Below are positions 1 to 7,454 of a DNA stretch of 64,000 nucleotides, one piece after another. Each line of letters starts with the position of its first letter. The first letter of the stretch is position 1. The position numbers were made by a program, and so were the translations under genes. Below the pieces are notes generated by a model that saw only the letters and a program-made list of their open reading frames with translations, ran no database searches and was not told the DNA's origin. The stretch comes from Tautonia rosea (GTDB lineage Bacteria > Planctomycetota > Planctomycetia > Isosphaerales > Isosphaeraceae): positions 372,001-436,000 of the forward strand of contig NZ_JABBYO010000004.1 in the NCBI RefSeq assembly GCF_012958305.1, written 5' to 3'.

Positions 1-747
1 GAGGTCGGCAAGCTGATCATGCGGAATGCGTCGAACACCCTGAAGCGGGTGACGCTGGAACTGGGGGGCAAGAGCCCGAACATCGTGTTTGCCGATGCCG
101 ACCTGGAGAAGGCGGTCGATGGTGCGATGCTCGGCCTGTACCTGAACCAGGGGCAATGCTGCTGCGCGGGCAGCCGGCTGTTCGTACAGGAATCGGTCTA
201 TGACGAGATGGTCGAACGTCTGGCCGACAAGAGCAGCGCCCGCCGGCTCGGTGATCCGTTCGACCCGGAGACCGAGCAGGGGCCGCAGGTCGATCGCGAG
301 CAGTTCGACAAGATCCTCGGCTACATCGAGAAAGGCAAGGAGCAAGGGGCCCGCTGCGTGGCTGGCGGCGAGCGGTTCGGCGAGAAGGGGTATTTCATCA
401 AGCCGACCGTGTTCGCCGATGTGAAGGACGACATGGCGATCGCCACCGACGAGATCTTCGGGCCGGTCATGCAGGTCCTGAAGTTCCGGGAGATCGACGA
501 GGTCGTCGAGCGGGCCAACACGACCGATTACGGCCTGGCCGCGGCGGTCTGGACGCGAGACATCGGCAAGGCACACGCCATCGCCAACCGCGTGCGGGCC
601 GGGACGGTCTGGGTCAATTGCTACGATGTGTTCGATGCCGCCGCGCCGTTCGGCGGGTTCAAGGCGAGTGGCATTGGCCGGGAACTGGGCGAAAAGGCGC
701 TCGACAATTACATCGAGCAGAAGACGGTGACGGTGTCGCTCGATTGA
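1..747 (+). CDS. Aldehyde dehydrogenase, C-terminal part (gene begins before the window)
   Basis: NAD(P)-dependent oxidation of an aldehyde to an acid; the substrate cannot be read from sequence. The open frame runs from base 1, so the N-terminal half (most of the cofactor fold) is outside the window; about 248 residues are present. Visible family motifs are LELGGKSP, which carries the catalytic Glu, [11 protein letters not shown], with the nucleophilic Cys among three consecutive cysteines, and EIFGPVMQV and [15 protein letters not shown] near the C-terminus. The three-Cys active site and the ending resemble the ALDH1/2-like or betaine-aldehyde branch. A hairpin follows the stop, and the next gene is convergent, so this is probably the last gene of its transcript. 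Confidence 0.93.
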   Translation, partial: EVGKLIMRNASNTLKRVTLELGGKSPNIVFADADLEKAVDGAMLGLYLNQGQCCCAGSRLFVQESVYDEMVERLADKSSARRLGDPFDPETEQGPQVDREQFDKILGYIEKGKEQGARCVAGGERFGEKGYFIKPTVFADVKDDMAIATDEIFGPVMQVLKFREIDEVVERANTTDYGLAAAVWTRDIGKAHAIANRVRAGTVWVNCYDVFDAAAPFGGFKASGIGRELGEKALDNYIEQKTVTVSLD

Positions 748-773
748 GGATGCTTGAAAACGTTCTTCTCGAT

Positions 774-809
774 CCCCTCCTCTCGCTCTGTTCCTGGTGG
801 GAGGAGGGG
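774..809 (+). terminator. Hairpin downstream of the aldehyde dehydrogenase gene
   Basis: A perfect 9-bp inverted repeat (CCCCTCCTC at 774-782, GAGGAGGGG at 801-809) with an 18-base loop lies 26 bases after the stop codon. There is no clear T-run, so it may be an intrinsic terminator of weak type or simply a 3' end stabiliser. Confidence 0.4.
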
Positions 810-860
810 GACGCTTGGGCTGTTCGAGCGTGCCTCTCGCGGTGTGTTTGACCTGGCGGA

Positions 861-922
861 GGCCCCTTCACCCGGCCTTCGGCCACCGGCTCCCCCACGA
901 GCGGGGGGAGGGCTGAGGGGCC
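861..922. repeat. Palindromic repeat, copy 1 (intergenic)
   Basis: A compound palindrome. The outer stem is GGCCCCT (861-867) with AGGGGCC (916-922). Inside are a GGCC-TTC-GGCC mini-hairpin and a CTCCCCC/GGGGGAG hairpin. Twenty bases, TCACCCGGCCTTCGGCCACC (868-887), are identical to bases 12845-12864, the copy inside a glycosyltransferase gene. It lies between two convergent genes and could also act as a bidirectional terminator. Confidence 0.7.
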
Positions 923-964
923 GGTGGTGTTTTGTGGAGGAGAGGGTTGAGGGGTTGGGGCGGT

Positions 965-2218
965 CTACGAATTTCTCCCGTCGGTTCCGAACAGGGCCTT
1001 GATCGGAGTGGAGCCGGGGGTGGCCTCGACGAAGCCCCGGATCAGGACCATGACCGGCAAGGCGGTGACGAACCCGAGCGGACCCCAGAGGAAGCCGAAG
1101 AAGAGAACACCGACGAGAACCGCCAGCGGGTCGATCGAAATGGCGTCGCCGTAGAGCATCGGCAGGATGACGTAGCTTTCCAGGGTCTGGAGCAGGATGT
1201 AGACGCCCAGCATCACCAGAGGAGGCCAGAACGCCTGGGTGGTGATCGCGGCCACGATCACCAGCATCGTGCCGGCGATCAGGGCTCCGAAATAAGGGAT
1301 CAGAACAAGCAGGCCGGTCATCAGGCCCCAGAGTCCCCACTGGGGAAGACCGATCAACCAGCTTATGAGGGTGATTGTGACCGCGTAGCCGGTTGCAACG
1401 AGTAGGACGCAGCCGACCCAGCCGCTAATCGACTGGCCCATGCGCTCGAGGTCCTTCCCCTTCAACTCCATGCCCAAGGCCCTGCCGGCCTGAATGATCC
1501 GCTCCGACCAAAGGCCTCGGGTGTAGAGGATGTAGAGGATCAGGAACAGGAAGACGACGACCTGGCCCAGCACGCCAAGGACTCCACCGACGCTGTGGAG
1601 AAGCCACTGGCCAATCGCTCCGGCATTCTCTCGGATCTTTTGGGTCCAGTACTGCTGCGAGGTGAATTGAGTACCTGACTCCGAGCTGGAGGATTCTGCG
1701 GAGCCGGCGTTGGTGTTCGGTTCCGAATCCGCCGAAGGTCGAGAGGGGTCCTCGTTGGAAGCGTCCTCGCTGAACTGCTCCTCGGCCGCGCCGCCAGTGA
1801 TCACTTCCGGTTCGGTCAGAGCGCCAAGGGCCGGGACATCTTTCAAGGTGCCGGTGACCCTGGAGGCAAGCTGGCTGAACTGCTCGAAGTAGCGGTCGGA
1901 GTTCCGCACGACTTGACCGGCCTGGGCGACCACCAGGCCGACGGCACCCAGGAAGATCAAGGCGATGAGCGCCGTGCAGAGGATACTGGCCGCACCCCGG
2001 CCCAGACCTCGGCGTTCGATCCATTGGGCGACCGGGTGCAAGGCGATGGCGAAGACGAGGGCGAGGATCAAGGGGATGATCAGGCCCGTGATCTGGGTGC
2101 TAGCGGCCAGGACAAGCACGGTGGCGATGATGACCAGAGCCACCGTCCGCACCCAGGCCTCGCGGTCGAGTTGGACCTGGGGAGTCTTGGGGGGTGAGTC
2201 GGTGGTGGAGCGGGGCAT
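965..2218 (-). CDS. AI-2E family (PerM/YhhT-like) membrane protein
   Basis: Polytopic inner-membrane protein of 417 residues. Members of this family have been linked to export of autoinducer-2 or to ion transport, but most are uncharacterised and the substrate here is unknown. The N-terminal hydrophobic pair (about residues 25-60 and 78-100) is followed by a soluble loop, then several hydrophobic segments with the family's LIPYFGALIAG and ILPMLYGDAISIDPLAVLVGVL regions. The loop holds an acidic, Ser-rich stretch at about residues 143-186 that looks like a lineage-specific insertion. The start is the ATG at 2218, because AGGTGATC lies just upstream; a longer frame to 2284 has no such site. Confidence 0.88.
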   Translation of the reverse strand: MPRSTTDSPPKTPQVQLDREAWVRTVALVIIATVLVLAASTQITGLIIPLILALVFAIALHPVAQWIERRGLGRGAASILCTALIALIFLGAVGLVVAQAGQVVRNSDRYFEQFSQLASRVTGTLKDVPALGALTEPEVITGGAAEEQFSEDASNEDPSRPSADSEPNTNAGSAESSSSESGTQFTSQQYWTQKIRENAGAIGQWLLHSVGGVLGVLGQVVVFLFLILYILYTRGLWSERIIQAGRALGMELKGKDLERMGQSISGWVGCVLLVATGYAVTITLISWLIGLPQWGLWGLMTGLLVLIPYFGALIAGTMLVIVAAITTQAFWPPLVMLGVYILLQTLESYVILPMLYGDAISIDPLAVLVGVLFFGFLWGPLGFVTALPVMVLIRGFVEATPGSTPIKALFGTDGRNS

Positions 2219-2260
2219 GATGAGATCACCTCGGGGACGTCGGATCAGCCGAAGAGAGGC

Positions 2261-2286
2261 CGATGGATCGAAGGATCGATCCATCG
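2261..2286. promoter_or_regulatory. Perfect 10-bp inverted repeat upstream of the AI-2E family gene
   Basis: CGATGGATCG (2261-2270) and CGATCCATCG (2277-2286) flank a 6-base spacer. It lies between the end of serA and the start at 2218, both on the minus strand. It could be an operator for the membrane-protein gene or a hairpin ending the serA transcript; the sequence alone does not decide. Confidence 0.4.
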
Positions 2287-2353
2287 AACCCGCACTTCCT
2301 CATGACTGATCGGGGTGCAATCCCGGTGCCAGAGGTGATCTGGAGGGGGTGCG

Positions 2354-3988
2354 TCAGAGCTGGAGCCAGCTCGGTAGCTCGTTGTGGGCCGGCAGGCGGA
2401 TGAGGCTGACGCTGAGCATGTCGGGCAGCTCGGAGACGGCCTTGAGGGCGGCCTCGTCGGGGACGGCGTCGAGGTTGACGACGCCGATGGCCTCGCCCCC
2501 CTGGGTCTCGCGGCCGACGTTCATCTGGGCGATGTTCACGCCTCGCTTGCCGAACTCGGTACCGATGGCGCCGATCAGGCCGGGGCGGTCGTTGTGGGTG
2601 AAGATGAACAGGGTGCCGTCGAGGTGGGCATCGAGCCGATAGGGGCCGAGCCGGACGAGGCGGAGGAATTCGCGGCCGAAGGTGGTGCCGGAGGCGACGT
2701 AGGTTTTCCGGTCGGTCACGACCTCGCTCTGGATCATTGAGGCGAAGTCGCCGGGCTCGGTCGATTTCTCCTCGGTCAGGGTGATGCCGCGTTCCTTCAG
2801 GCGGGCCTCGGCGTTGACGAGGTTGACCTGACCCTGGAGGGCGGTTTCCATCCAGCCGGCGGCGAAGGCGGCGGTGATGAGCCGGGTGTTCTTGGCCGCG
2901 ACCTCGCCTCGGTAGCGGAGGGTGGCCGATCGGATGATGCCGCGGTCCATCTGGGCGTGGAGCATGCCGAGACGGCGGGCCAGGTCGAGGTACTGGCGGA
3001 GGTCTTCCATCTCAGCGCGGTTGAGGGTCGCCATGTTGACGGCGAAGCGGACCTGACCGCGGGCGAGGAAATCGGCCAGGAGGCGGGCGGCCTCCTCAGC
3101 GACGGCGACCTGGGCTTCCTCGGTCGAGGCGCCGAGGTGTGGGGTGACGACCACTTTCGGGTGGTTGACCAGGGGGTGATCGGCCGGGGGAGGCTCGGGA
3201 TCGAAGACGTCGACGGCGGCCCCGGCGACGTGGCCGGAGTCGAGGGCGGCTTTCAACGCCTCGGGATCAATCAGGCCGCCTCGGGCGCAGTTGATGATCC
3301 GGACACCGGGGCGCATCTGCTTGAGTGTTTCGGCGTTGATGAGGTTGCGGGTGTCGGCGGTCAGGGGGGTGTGCAGGGTGATGTAGTCGCACTGGCCCCA
3401 GAGGTCGTGCAGGTGCGGGACGCTTTCGATGCCCAGCTCGGTGGCACGTTCAGCGGAGAGGAAGGGGTCGAAGCCGATGACCCGCATCGAGAAGCCGAGG
3501 GCCTGTTTGGCGACGGTCTGGCCGACGCGGCCCATGCCGATAATGCCGAGGGTCTTGCCTTCGAGCTGTCGTCCGGTGAGCTTGTTGCGATCCCAGCGGC
3601 CGGCCTTGAGGCTTTCGTTGGCCTGCGGCACGTTGCGGGCGAGCGAGAGGATGAGGGCCATCGTGTGCTCAGCCGTTGAGACGGTGTTGCCGCCCGGCGT
3701 GTTCATCACGACGATGCCGTTCTGGGTCGCGGCCGGGACGTCGATGTTGTCGACGCCGACGCCGGCGCGGGCGATGGCCTTCAGGCGGGTCTGGCCTTGC
3801 AGGACGTCGGCCGTGACCTGTGTTCCCGAGCGGACGACCAGGGCATCGGACTCGGCCAGGGCGGCCTTCAGGCCGGGCACGTCCTTGGCCAGTTCGGTTC
3901 GAACGATGACCTCGAAGTCGGGTTCGGCCCTGAGCAGGGCAAGACCTTCTTCAGAGACTTTGTCGGTGACCAGTACGCGATAGGGCAC
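2354..3988 (-). CDS. serA: D-3-phosphoglycerate dehydrogenase
   Basis: Oxidises 3-phosphoglycerate to 3-phosphohydroxypyruvate with NAD, the first step of serine synthesis. At 544 residues it is the long form: a substrate and cofactor core, an intervening domain (about 320-455), and a C-terminal ACT domain (about 465-540; FTHNDRPGLIGAIGTEF) that usually binds serine as feedback inhibitor. Visible are the Rossmann motif IGMGRVGQ (150-157), ARGGLID with catalytic Arg236, the FDPEPP Glu at 265 and TPHLGAST with His284. The start is taken as GTG 3988, giving MPYRVLVTDKV, which matches family N-termini and has GGAG 10 bases upstream. It lies downstream of an aminotransferase gene on the same strand. 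Confidence 0.94.
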   Translation of the reverse strand: MPYRVLVTDKVSEEGLALLRAEPDFEVIVRTELAKDVPGLKAALAESDALVVRSGTQVTADVLQGQTRLKAIARAGVGVDNIDVPAATQNGIVVMNTPGGNTVSTAEHTMALILSLARNVPQANESLKAGRWDRNKLTGRQLEGKTLGIIGMGRVGQTVAKQALGFSMRVIGFDPFLSAERATELGIESVPHLHDLWGQCDYITLHTPLTADTRNLINAETLKQMRPGVRIINCARGGLIDPEALKAALDSGHVAGAAVDVFDPEPPPADHPLVNHPKVVVTPHLGASTEEAQVAVAEEAARLLADFLARGQVRFAVNMATLNRAEMEDLRQYLDLARRLGMLHAQMDRGIIRSATLRYRGEVAAKNTRLITAAFAAGWMETALQGQVNLVNAEARLKERGITLTEEKSTEPGDFASMIQSEVVTDRKTYVASGTTFGREFLRLVRLGPYRLDAHLDGTLFIFTHNDRPGLIGAIGTEFGKRGVNIAQMNVGRETQGGEAIGVVNLDAVPDEAALKAVSELPDMLSVSLIRLPAHNELPSWLQL

Positions 3989-4077
3989 GTCGATCAGGCT
4001 CCACTTGCGATCGTTTTGAAGGGAATCAATGGTCCGGTGGCGGGGATCGCATCGCCACCTGAGGAGATGCGATCGAA

Positions 4078-4109
4078 GCTCCTCCTCTCCTGACGCGGAG
4101 AGGAGGAGC
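4078..4109 (-). terminator. Strong hairpin between aminotransferase and serA
   Basis: A perfect 13-bp inverted repeat, GCTCCTCCTCTCC (4078-4090) and GGAGAGGAGGAGC (4097-4109), with a 6-base loop TGACGC, 18 bases past the aminotransferase stop. No T-run follows on the minus strand, so it may attenuate or process the transcript between the two serine genes rather than end it completely. Confidence 0.5.
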
Positions 4110-4127
4110 AAAGATTCAACGGGGGAC

Positions 4128-5285
4128 TCAGGCCGCGCCGACCGGGCTTCCCTGGCCGATGAGGGCCCGCTGGGCGGCGGAGACGCCGGCACCGGGCTCG
4201 AAGTCGTGGCCGAGCTGGGCGAGGACCATTTCGAGGGCGGCCAGAGCGCCGACAACGTCGACCTCGTCGTTGTAGCCCATGTGGCCGATCCGGACGATCT
4301 TGCCCTTGAGCTTGTCCTGACCGCCGACGACGGTGATGCCGAATCGCTCGTCGAGCTTCTTGCGGATGTCGGTGTCTTTCATGCCCTCGGGGACGACGAA
4401 GGCGGTGAGCCCCTCGGCGGGCCGGGCGCTGAAGAGTTCGAGGCCGAGGGCCTTGACGCCGGCCTGGCAGGCCTCGCTCATGGCCTTGTGGCGGGCCCAG
4501 ACGTTCTCGATTCCCTCGGCTCGGATCATGCTGAGGGACTTGTTGAGGCCGAAGATCAGGGTGTGAGCCGGGGTGTAGGGCGTATCCCAGTCGGCCAGCT
4601 TCTTCTTCGCGGCCTTGAGGCCGAAGTAGAAGGCTTTCGGCTCGAAGGTGTCGATGACGGCCCAGGCCTTCGGGCTGACGGTGACGAACGCCAGGCCGGG
4701 GGGAAGCATCAGGGCCTTTTGAGAGCCGACGCAGAGGAAGTCGATCTTCCAGGCGTCGACGTGGCACTCCATCGCACCGACGCCGGAGATGCCGTCGACG
4801 GCGAACAGCGCGTCGGTCTCGGCGACGATCTTGCCGATGGCCTCGATCGGGTGGCCGGTGCCGGTGGAAGTCTCGCTGAGGGTCCCCATGACGACAGCGA
4901 TGTCGGAGCGCCCTTTGAGGGCCTCGGCCACGCGGTCGGGGTCGACGGGCTGACCCCATTCGAAGTCGAGCAGCTCGAACGGGATGCCGTGGGCCTGGCA
5001 GACCTTTGACCATCGCAGGCCGAACCATCCGGCGTTGAGGACCAGGGCCTTCTTGCCGGGCGGGACGGCGTGCAGCGCGGCGGCTTCCATCGCTCCGGTG
5101 CCGGTGGCAGCAAGGATTGCGACGTCGTTGGAGGTTTTCAGGATCTCCTGGAGACCTTCGACCGCTTGTTTGATTCCCTCTTTGGTGCGTGGGTCTCGGG
5201 AGTGGATGACCGGCTTGGCCATCTCCAGCATGACTTCTTCGGGGACCGGAGCGGGGCCGGGGGCCATGAGGCGCGGCTTGCGCAT
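4128..5285 (-). CDS. Class V PLP-dependent aminotransferase, alanine/serine-glyoxylate type
   Basis: Pyridoxal-phosphate enzyme of 385 residues. FAVDGISGVGAME carries the Asp (164) that contacts the cofactor ring, and GSQKALMLPPG carries the Schiff-base Lys (190). The N-terminal MAPGPAPVPEEV and the overall length fit the serine-pyruvate/serine-glyoxylate/alanine-glyoxylate branch. Because serA lies directly downstream, I infer it supplies the transamination step of serine synthesis (phosphohydroxypyruvate to phosphoserine) in place of a classical SerC; glyoxylate transamination is the alternative. The start at ATG 5285 has AAGGA 9 bases upstream; the frame is open further upstream but without a site. 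Confidence 0.9.
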   Translation of the reverse strand: MRKPRLMAPGPAPVPEEVMLEMAKPVIHSRDPRTKEGIKQAVEGLQEILKTSNDVAILAATGTGAMEAAALHAVPPGKKALVLNAGWFGLRWSKVCQAHGIPFELLDFEWGQPVDPDRVAEALKGRSDIAVVMGTLSETSTGTGHPIEAIGKIVAETDALFAVDGISGVGAMECHVDAWKIDFLCVGSQKALMLPPGLAFVTVSPKAWAVIDTFEPKAFYFGLKAAKKKLADWDTPYTPAHTLIFGLNKSLSMIRAEGIENVWARHKAMSEACQAGVKALGLELFSARPAEGLTAFVVPEGMKDTDIRKKLDERFGITVVGGQDKLKGKIVRIGHMGYNDEVDVVGALAALEMVLAQLGHDFEPGAGVSAAQRALIGQGSPVGAA

Positions 5286-5429
5286 CGTACAGGTTCCTTG
5301 TTGAATCGCGCTCGTGCGTTGGCGGGCACGTTGGGGCGGGGAGACAACTAGTTTACTCAACTCGACCCGGGTTCGGGGAGAGATGTTCGGGAGAAGCGAC
5401 GATCGGAGGGGCAATCGACCGACGCGCGA

Positions 5430-5840
5430 TCAGTGCCCCTGGCCGTAAACCGTGCCGGGGTCGAAGACGGGAGCGCCGATGGTTTCGAGCTGTCCGTCGG
5501 GCGAGACCTTGCGGAAGAAGCAGGAACGATAGCCCTCGTGACAGGCGCCGCCGACCTGCCGGGCGCGGATCAGGAGGACGTCGGCGTCGCAGTCGATCCG
5601 GATCTCCTCGACGTGCTGCACATGGCCGGAGCTTCCGCCTTTGTGCCAGGCCTGGCCTCGGGATCGGGAGTAGAAGTGGGTCTGGCCGGTTTCGAGGGTG
5701 CGAAGGATGGCGGGGCGGTCCATCCAGGCCATCATGAGGACGTCGCCCGATTCGGCATCCTGGACAATGGCCGGGATGAGGCCGTCGGCGGTCCACTTCA
5801 GGGCGTTGAGGAATGCGGGTTCGGTCGGAGAGAAGGTCAC
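5430..5840 (-). CDS. hisI: Phosphoribosyl-AMP cyclohydrolase
   Basis: Opens the adenine ring of phosphoribosyl-AMP, the third step of histidine synthesis. The 136-residue protein carries nearly the whole family pattern: LMMAWMDRPAI, THFYSRSRGQAWHKGGSSGH, the metal-binding DCDAD, and GGACHEGYRSCFF with the two zinc-binding cysteines. No HisE domain is fused. The start is GTG 5840, one base after the stop of the upstream TPR gene, so it is probably translated from the same message. No other his gene is in the window. Confidence 0.95.
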   Translation of the reverse strand: MTFSPTEPAFLNALKWTADGLIPAIVQDAESGDVLMMAWMDRPAILRTLETGQTHFYSRSRGQAWHKGGSSGHVQHVEEIRIDCDADVLLIRARQVGGACHEGYRSCFFRKVSPDGQLETIGAPVFDPGTVYGQGH

Positions 5841-5841
5841 G

Positions 5842-7113
5842 TCAATCGTCCCGGGGCTGGAGAGGGAGGTCGACGCCGGCGGGAGGGGCGTCGAGCGGGT
5901 CGATTCCGAGGCGGCGGCGGAGGCGATCGAAGTCGTAGCCGAGGTATAGCTCGCGAGATCGGGGGCGTCGGGCCAGTTGCTCTCGGACGAGGATGACGCC
6001 GGAGAGCTTGGCCCGCATCACGTCATCTCCTTCGGCGATGAGGCGAGCGGCGTCGAGTGGGGAGCGCTGAGGAGGGCCTTCGTCATCTCCGAGACCCGCG
6101 CCGAGGCCGATTCGGGGGACGTTGACCCATCGTGTTTCGAAGTAGGCGGCGATGGCGTCGGCCTGGAGGCGTTTCCGGGCGTCGATCGCAAGTCCTTCGG
6201 GGAGGCGGACGGTGGCCACGGCGGCGTCGAGCATGGCCAGGGGTAACGGGGAGATGGTGCGGTCGAATTCGAGGCCGCGGCCGAGGCGGCCTTCGATGGT
6301 GCGCTCGACCTCCTCGATCGCCCCGCGCTGGAGGCTGGAGCAGCGGAGGACGCCCTCGTTGAGGATGACGACGGCGCGGACGATCGGCAGCTCAGAGGCG
6401 GCCGGCTCGGGATCGGCGGGAGGCATCGGGCGGTCGAGCCACTCGACGATCCGGGCGCCGGGCGCCATCGGTTGGAAGGTCATCGGGTCGACGGGCATGG
6501 GCATGACCCGGACGGCCCCGGCGGCCTCGTCGGCGTCGAACGGGGGGGGAGCGTCGTCGGGCCAGGGAAGCTCGAAGGCGTAGTTCAGGTCGTCGGCCCG
6601 AGGCTCGGCCCCGGCGCCGTGGCGGAGGATCTCGGCCAGGGCCCACGACTCGGCGGCGCGGTCGGGATCGGACGAGGCGGTCAGGTGGACAAGGTAGTCG
6701 AGGGCGTCGATTGCCTCCTCATTCCGACCGAGCCAGGCGAGGCAGAGGGCGCGGTTGGACCAGGCGGCGGCGTCGGTCGGCTCGTCCTCGGAGAGTTCCT
6801 CGAAGGCGTCGAGGGCGTCGGCGAGGTTGGCGAGGTTGCGGGAGCGGAAGGTCTCGTCCCAACGCCTTCGGGATTCCTCGTCGGCGGGGTTTTCGAGTCG
6901 TCGGGGCTTGCGGGCGACCTCGGGCAGTTCGTCGGAATCGGCGAGGCGGTCAAGGGCCTCGCCCGCGGCGCGGTCGCCGGGTTTGAGACGCATGGCCTGC
7001 TGCCAGCAGGCCCAACTCGCCAGCGGGCGCTGGAGCTGGAGCTGCCGCCAGCCTTCGTGGACGAGCGACAGGGCGGCCTCGGCGGCCTGGGGGGGGAGGT
7101 CGGAAGCCATCAC
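5842..7113 (-). CDS. TPR-containing protein, probable paralogue of the SEC-C protein upstream
   Basis: Soluble protein of 423 residues, no signal peptide. The N-terminal ~170 residues have TPR-like helical pairs (WACWQQAMRLKPGD; AWSNRALCLAWLGRNEEAIDAL). The middle and C-terminal parts follow the neighbouring SEC-C protein block by block: DDLNYAFELPWP against DDLIEHVRLTWPL, and LPEGLAIDARKRLQ against VPEGLDPEETRRIQ, each followed by a Gly/Pro-rich turn and an alanine-rich helix and ending in an LR-LGI motif. It lacks the SEC-C cysteines. GTG 7113 and ATG 7110 are both possible starts; GAGG lies 8 bases before the GTG. Function unknown; it abuts hisI, which may be chance. Confidence 0.75.
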   Translation of the reverse strand: MMASDLPPQAAEAALSLVHEGWRQLQLQRPLASWACWQQAMRLKPGDRAAGEALDRLADSDELPEVARKPRRLENPADEESRRRWDETFRSRNLANLADALDAFEELSEDEPTDAAAWSNRALCLAWLGRNEEAIDALDYLVHLTASSDPDRAAESWALAEILRHGAGAEPRADDLNYAFELPWPDDAPPPFDADEAAGAVRVMPMPVDPMTFQPMAPGARIVEWLDRPMPPADPEPAASELPIVRAVVILNEGVLRCSSLQRGAIEEVERTIEGRLGRGLEFDRTISPLPLAMLDAAVATVRLPEGLAIDARKRLQADAIAAYFETRWVNVPRIGLGAGLGDDEGPPQRSPLDAARLIAEGDDVMRAKLSGVILVREQLARRPRSRELYLGYDFDRLRRRLGIDPLDAPPAGVDLPLQPRDD

Positions 7114-7454
7114 TCAAGTCGCCTCGGGTCGGGTTGGCCGACCTCAATGGTGCTTCAGATATCCGAAGCACATTGTCTCGAACGTCAATTCGTCAGGGCG
7201 AGTGGGTTTCGGGACCCCAGCGAGCTCGACTCGACGGTTCCTGGCCATTCGCCGAGTAGGTCCCAGGATTGGGGTGGCCCCGGTTGCGCACTCGCCAACC
7301 AGAGTTGCAGGGCGACAAGCGGTCTCGGTTCGTCCTCTCGCAGCCTCTTGCGGCTGCGCCGCCCCAGTTGGCGAGTAGCCGGGCCCACCCAGGAGCCTTG
7401 TTCAAAACTCGGAAATACTCCTGGGGTGCTACATGGGGAGACACACGATCGGGC
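7114..7454. other. Structured 341-bp intergenic region
   Basis: No gene seen. It contains ACTCGCCAAC (7290-7299) and its exact complement GTTGGCGAGT (7367-7376) 67 bases apart. Between them is a small GCAGCC/GGCTGC hairpin near 7340-7356, and downstream CCCAGGAG pairs with CTCCTGGG near 7389-7425. These nested palindromes could be an untranslated leader of the TPR gene, the 3' end of the SEC-C gene, or remains of a mobile element. No tRNA-like fold was recognised. Confidence 0.45.
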
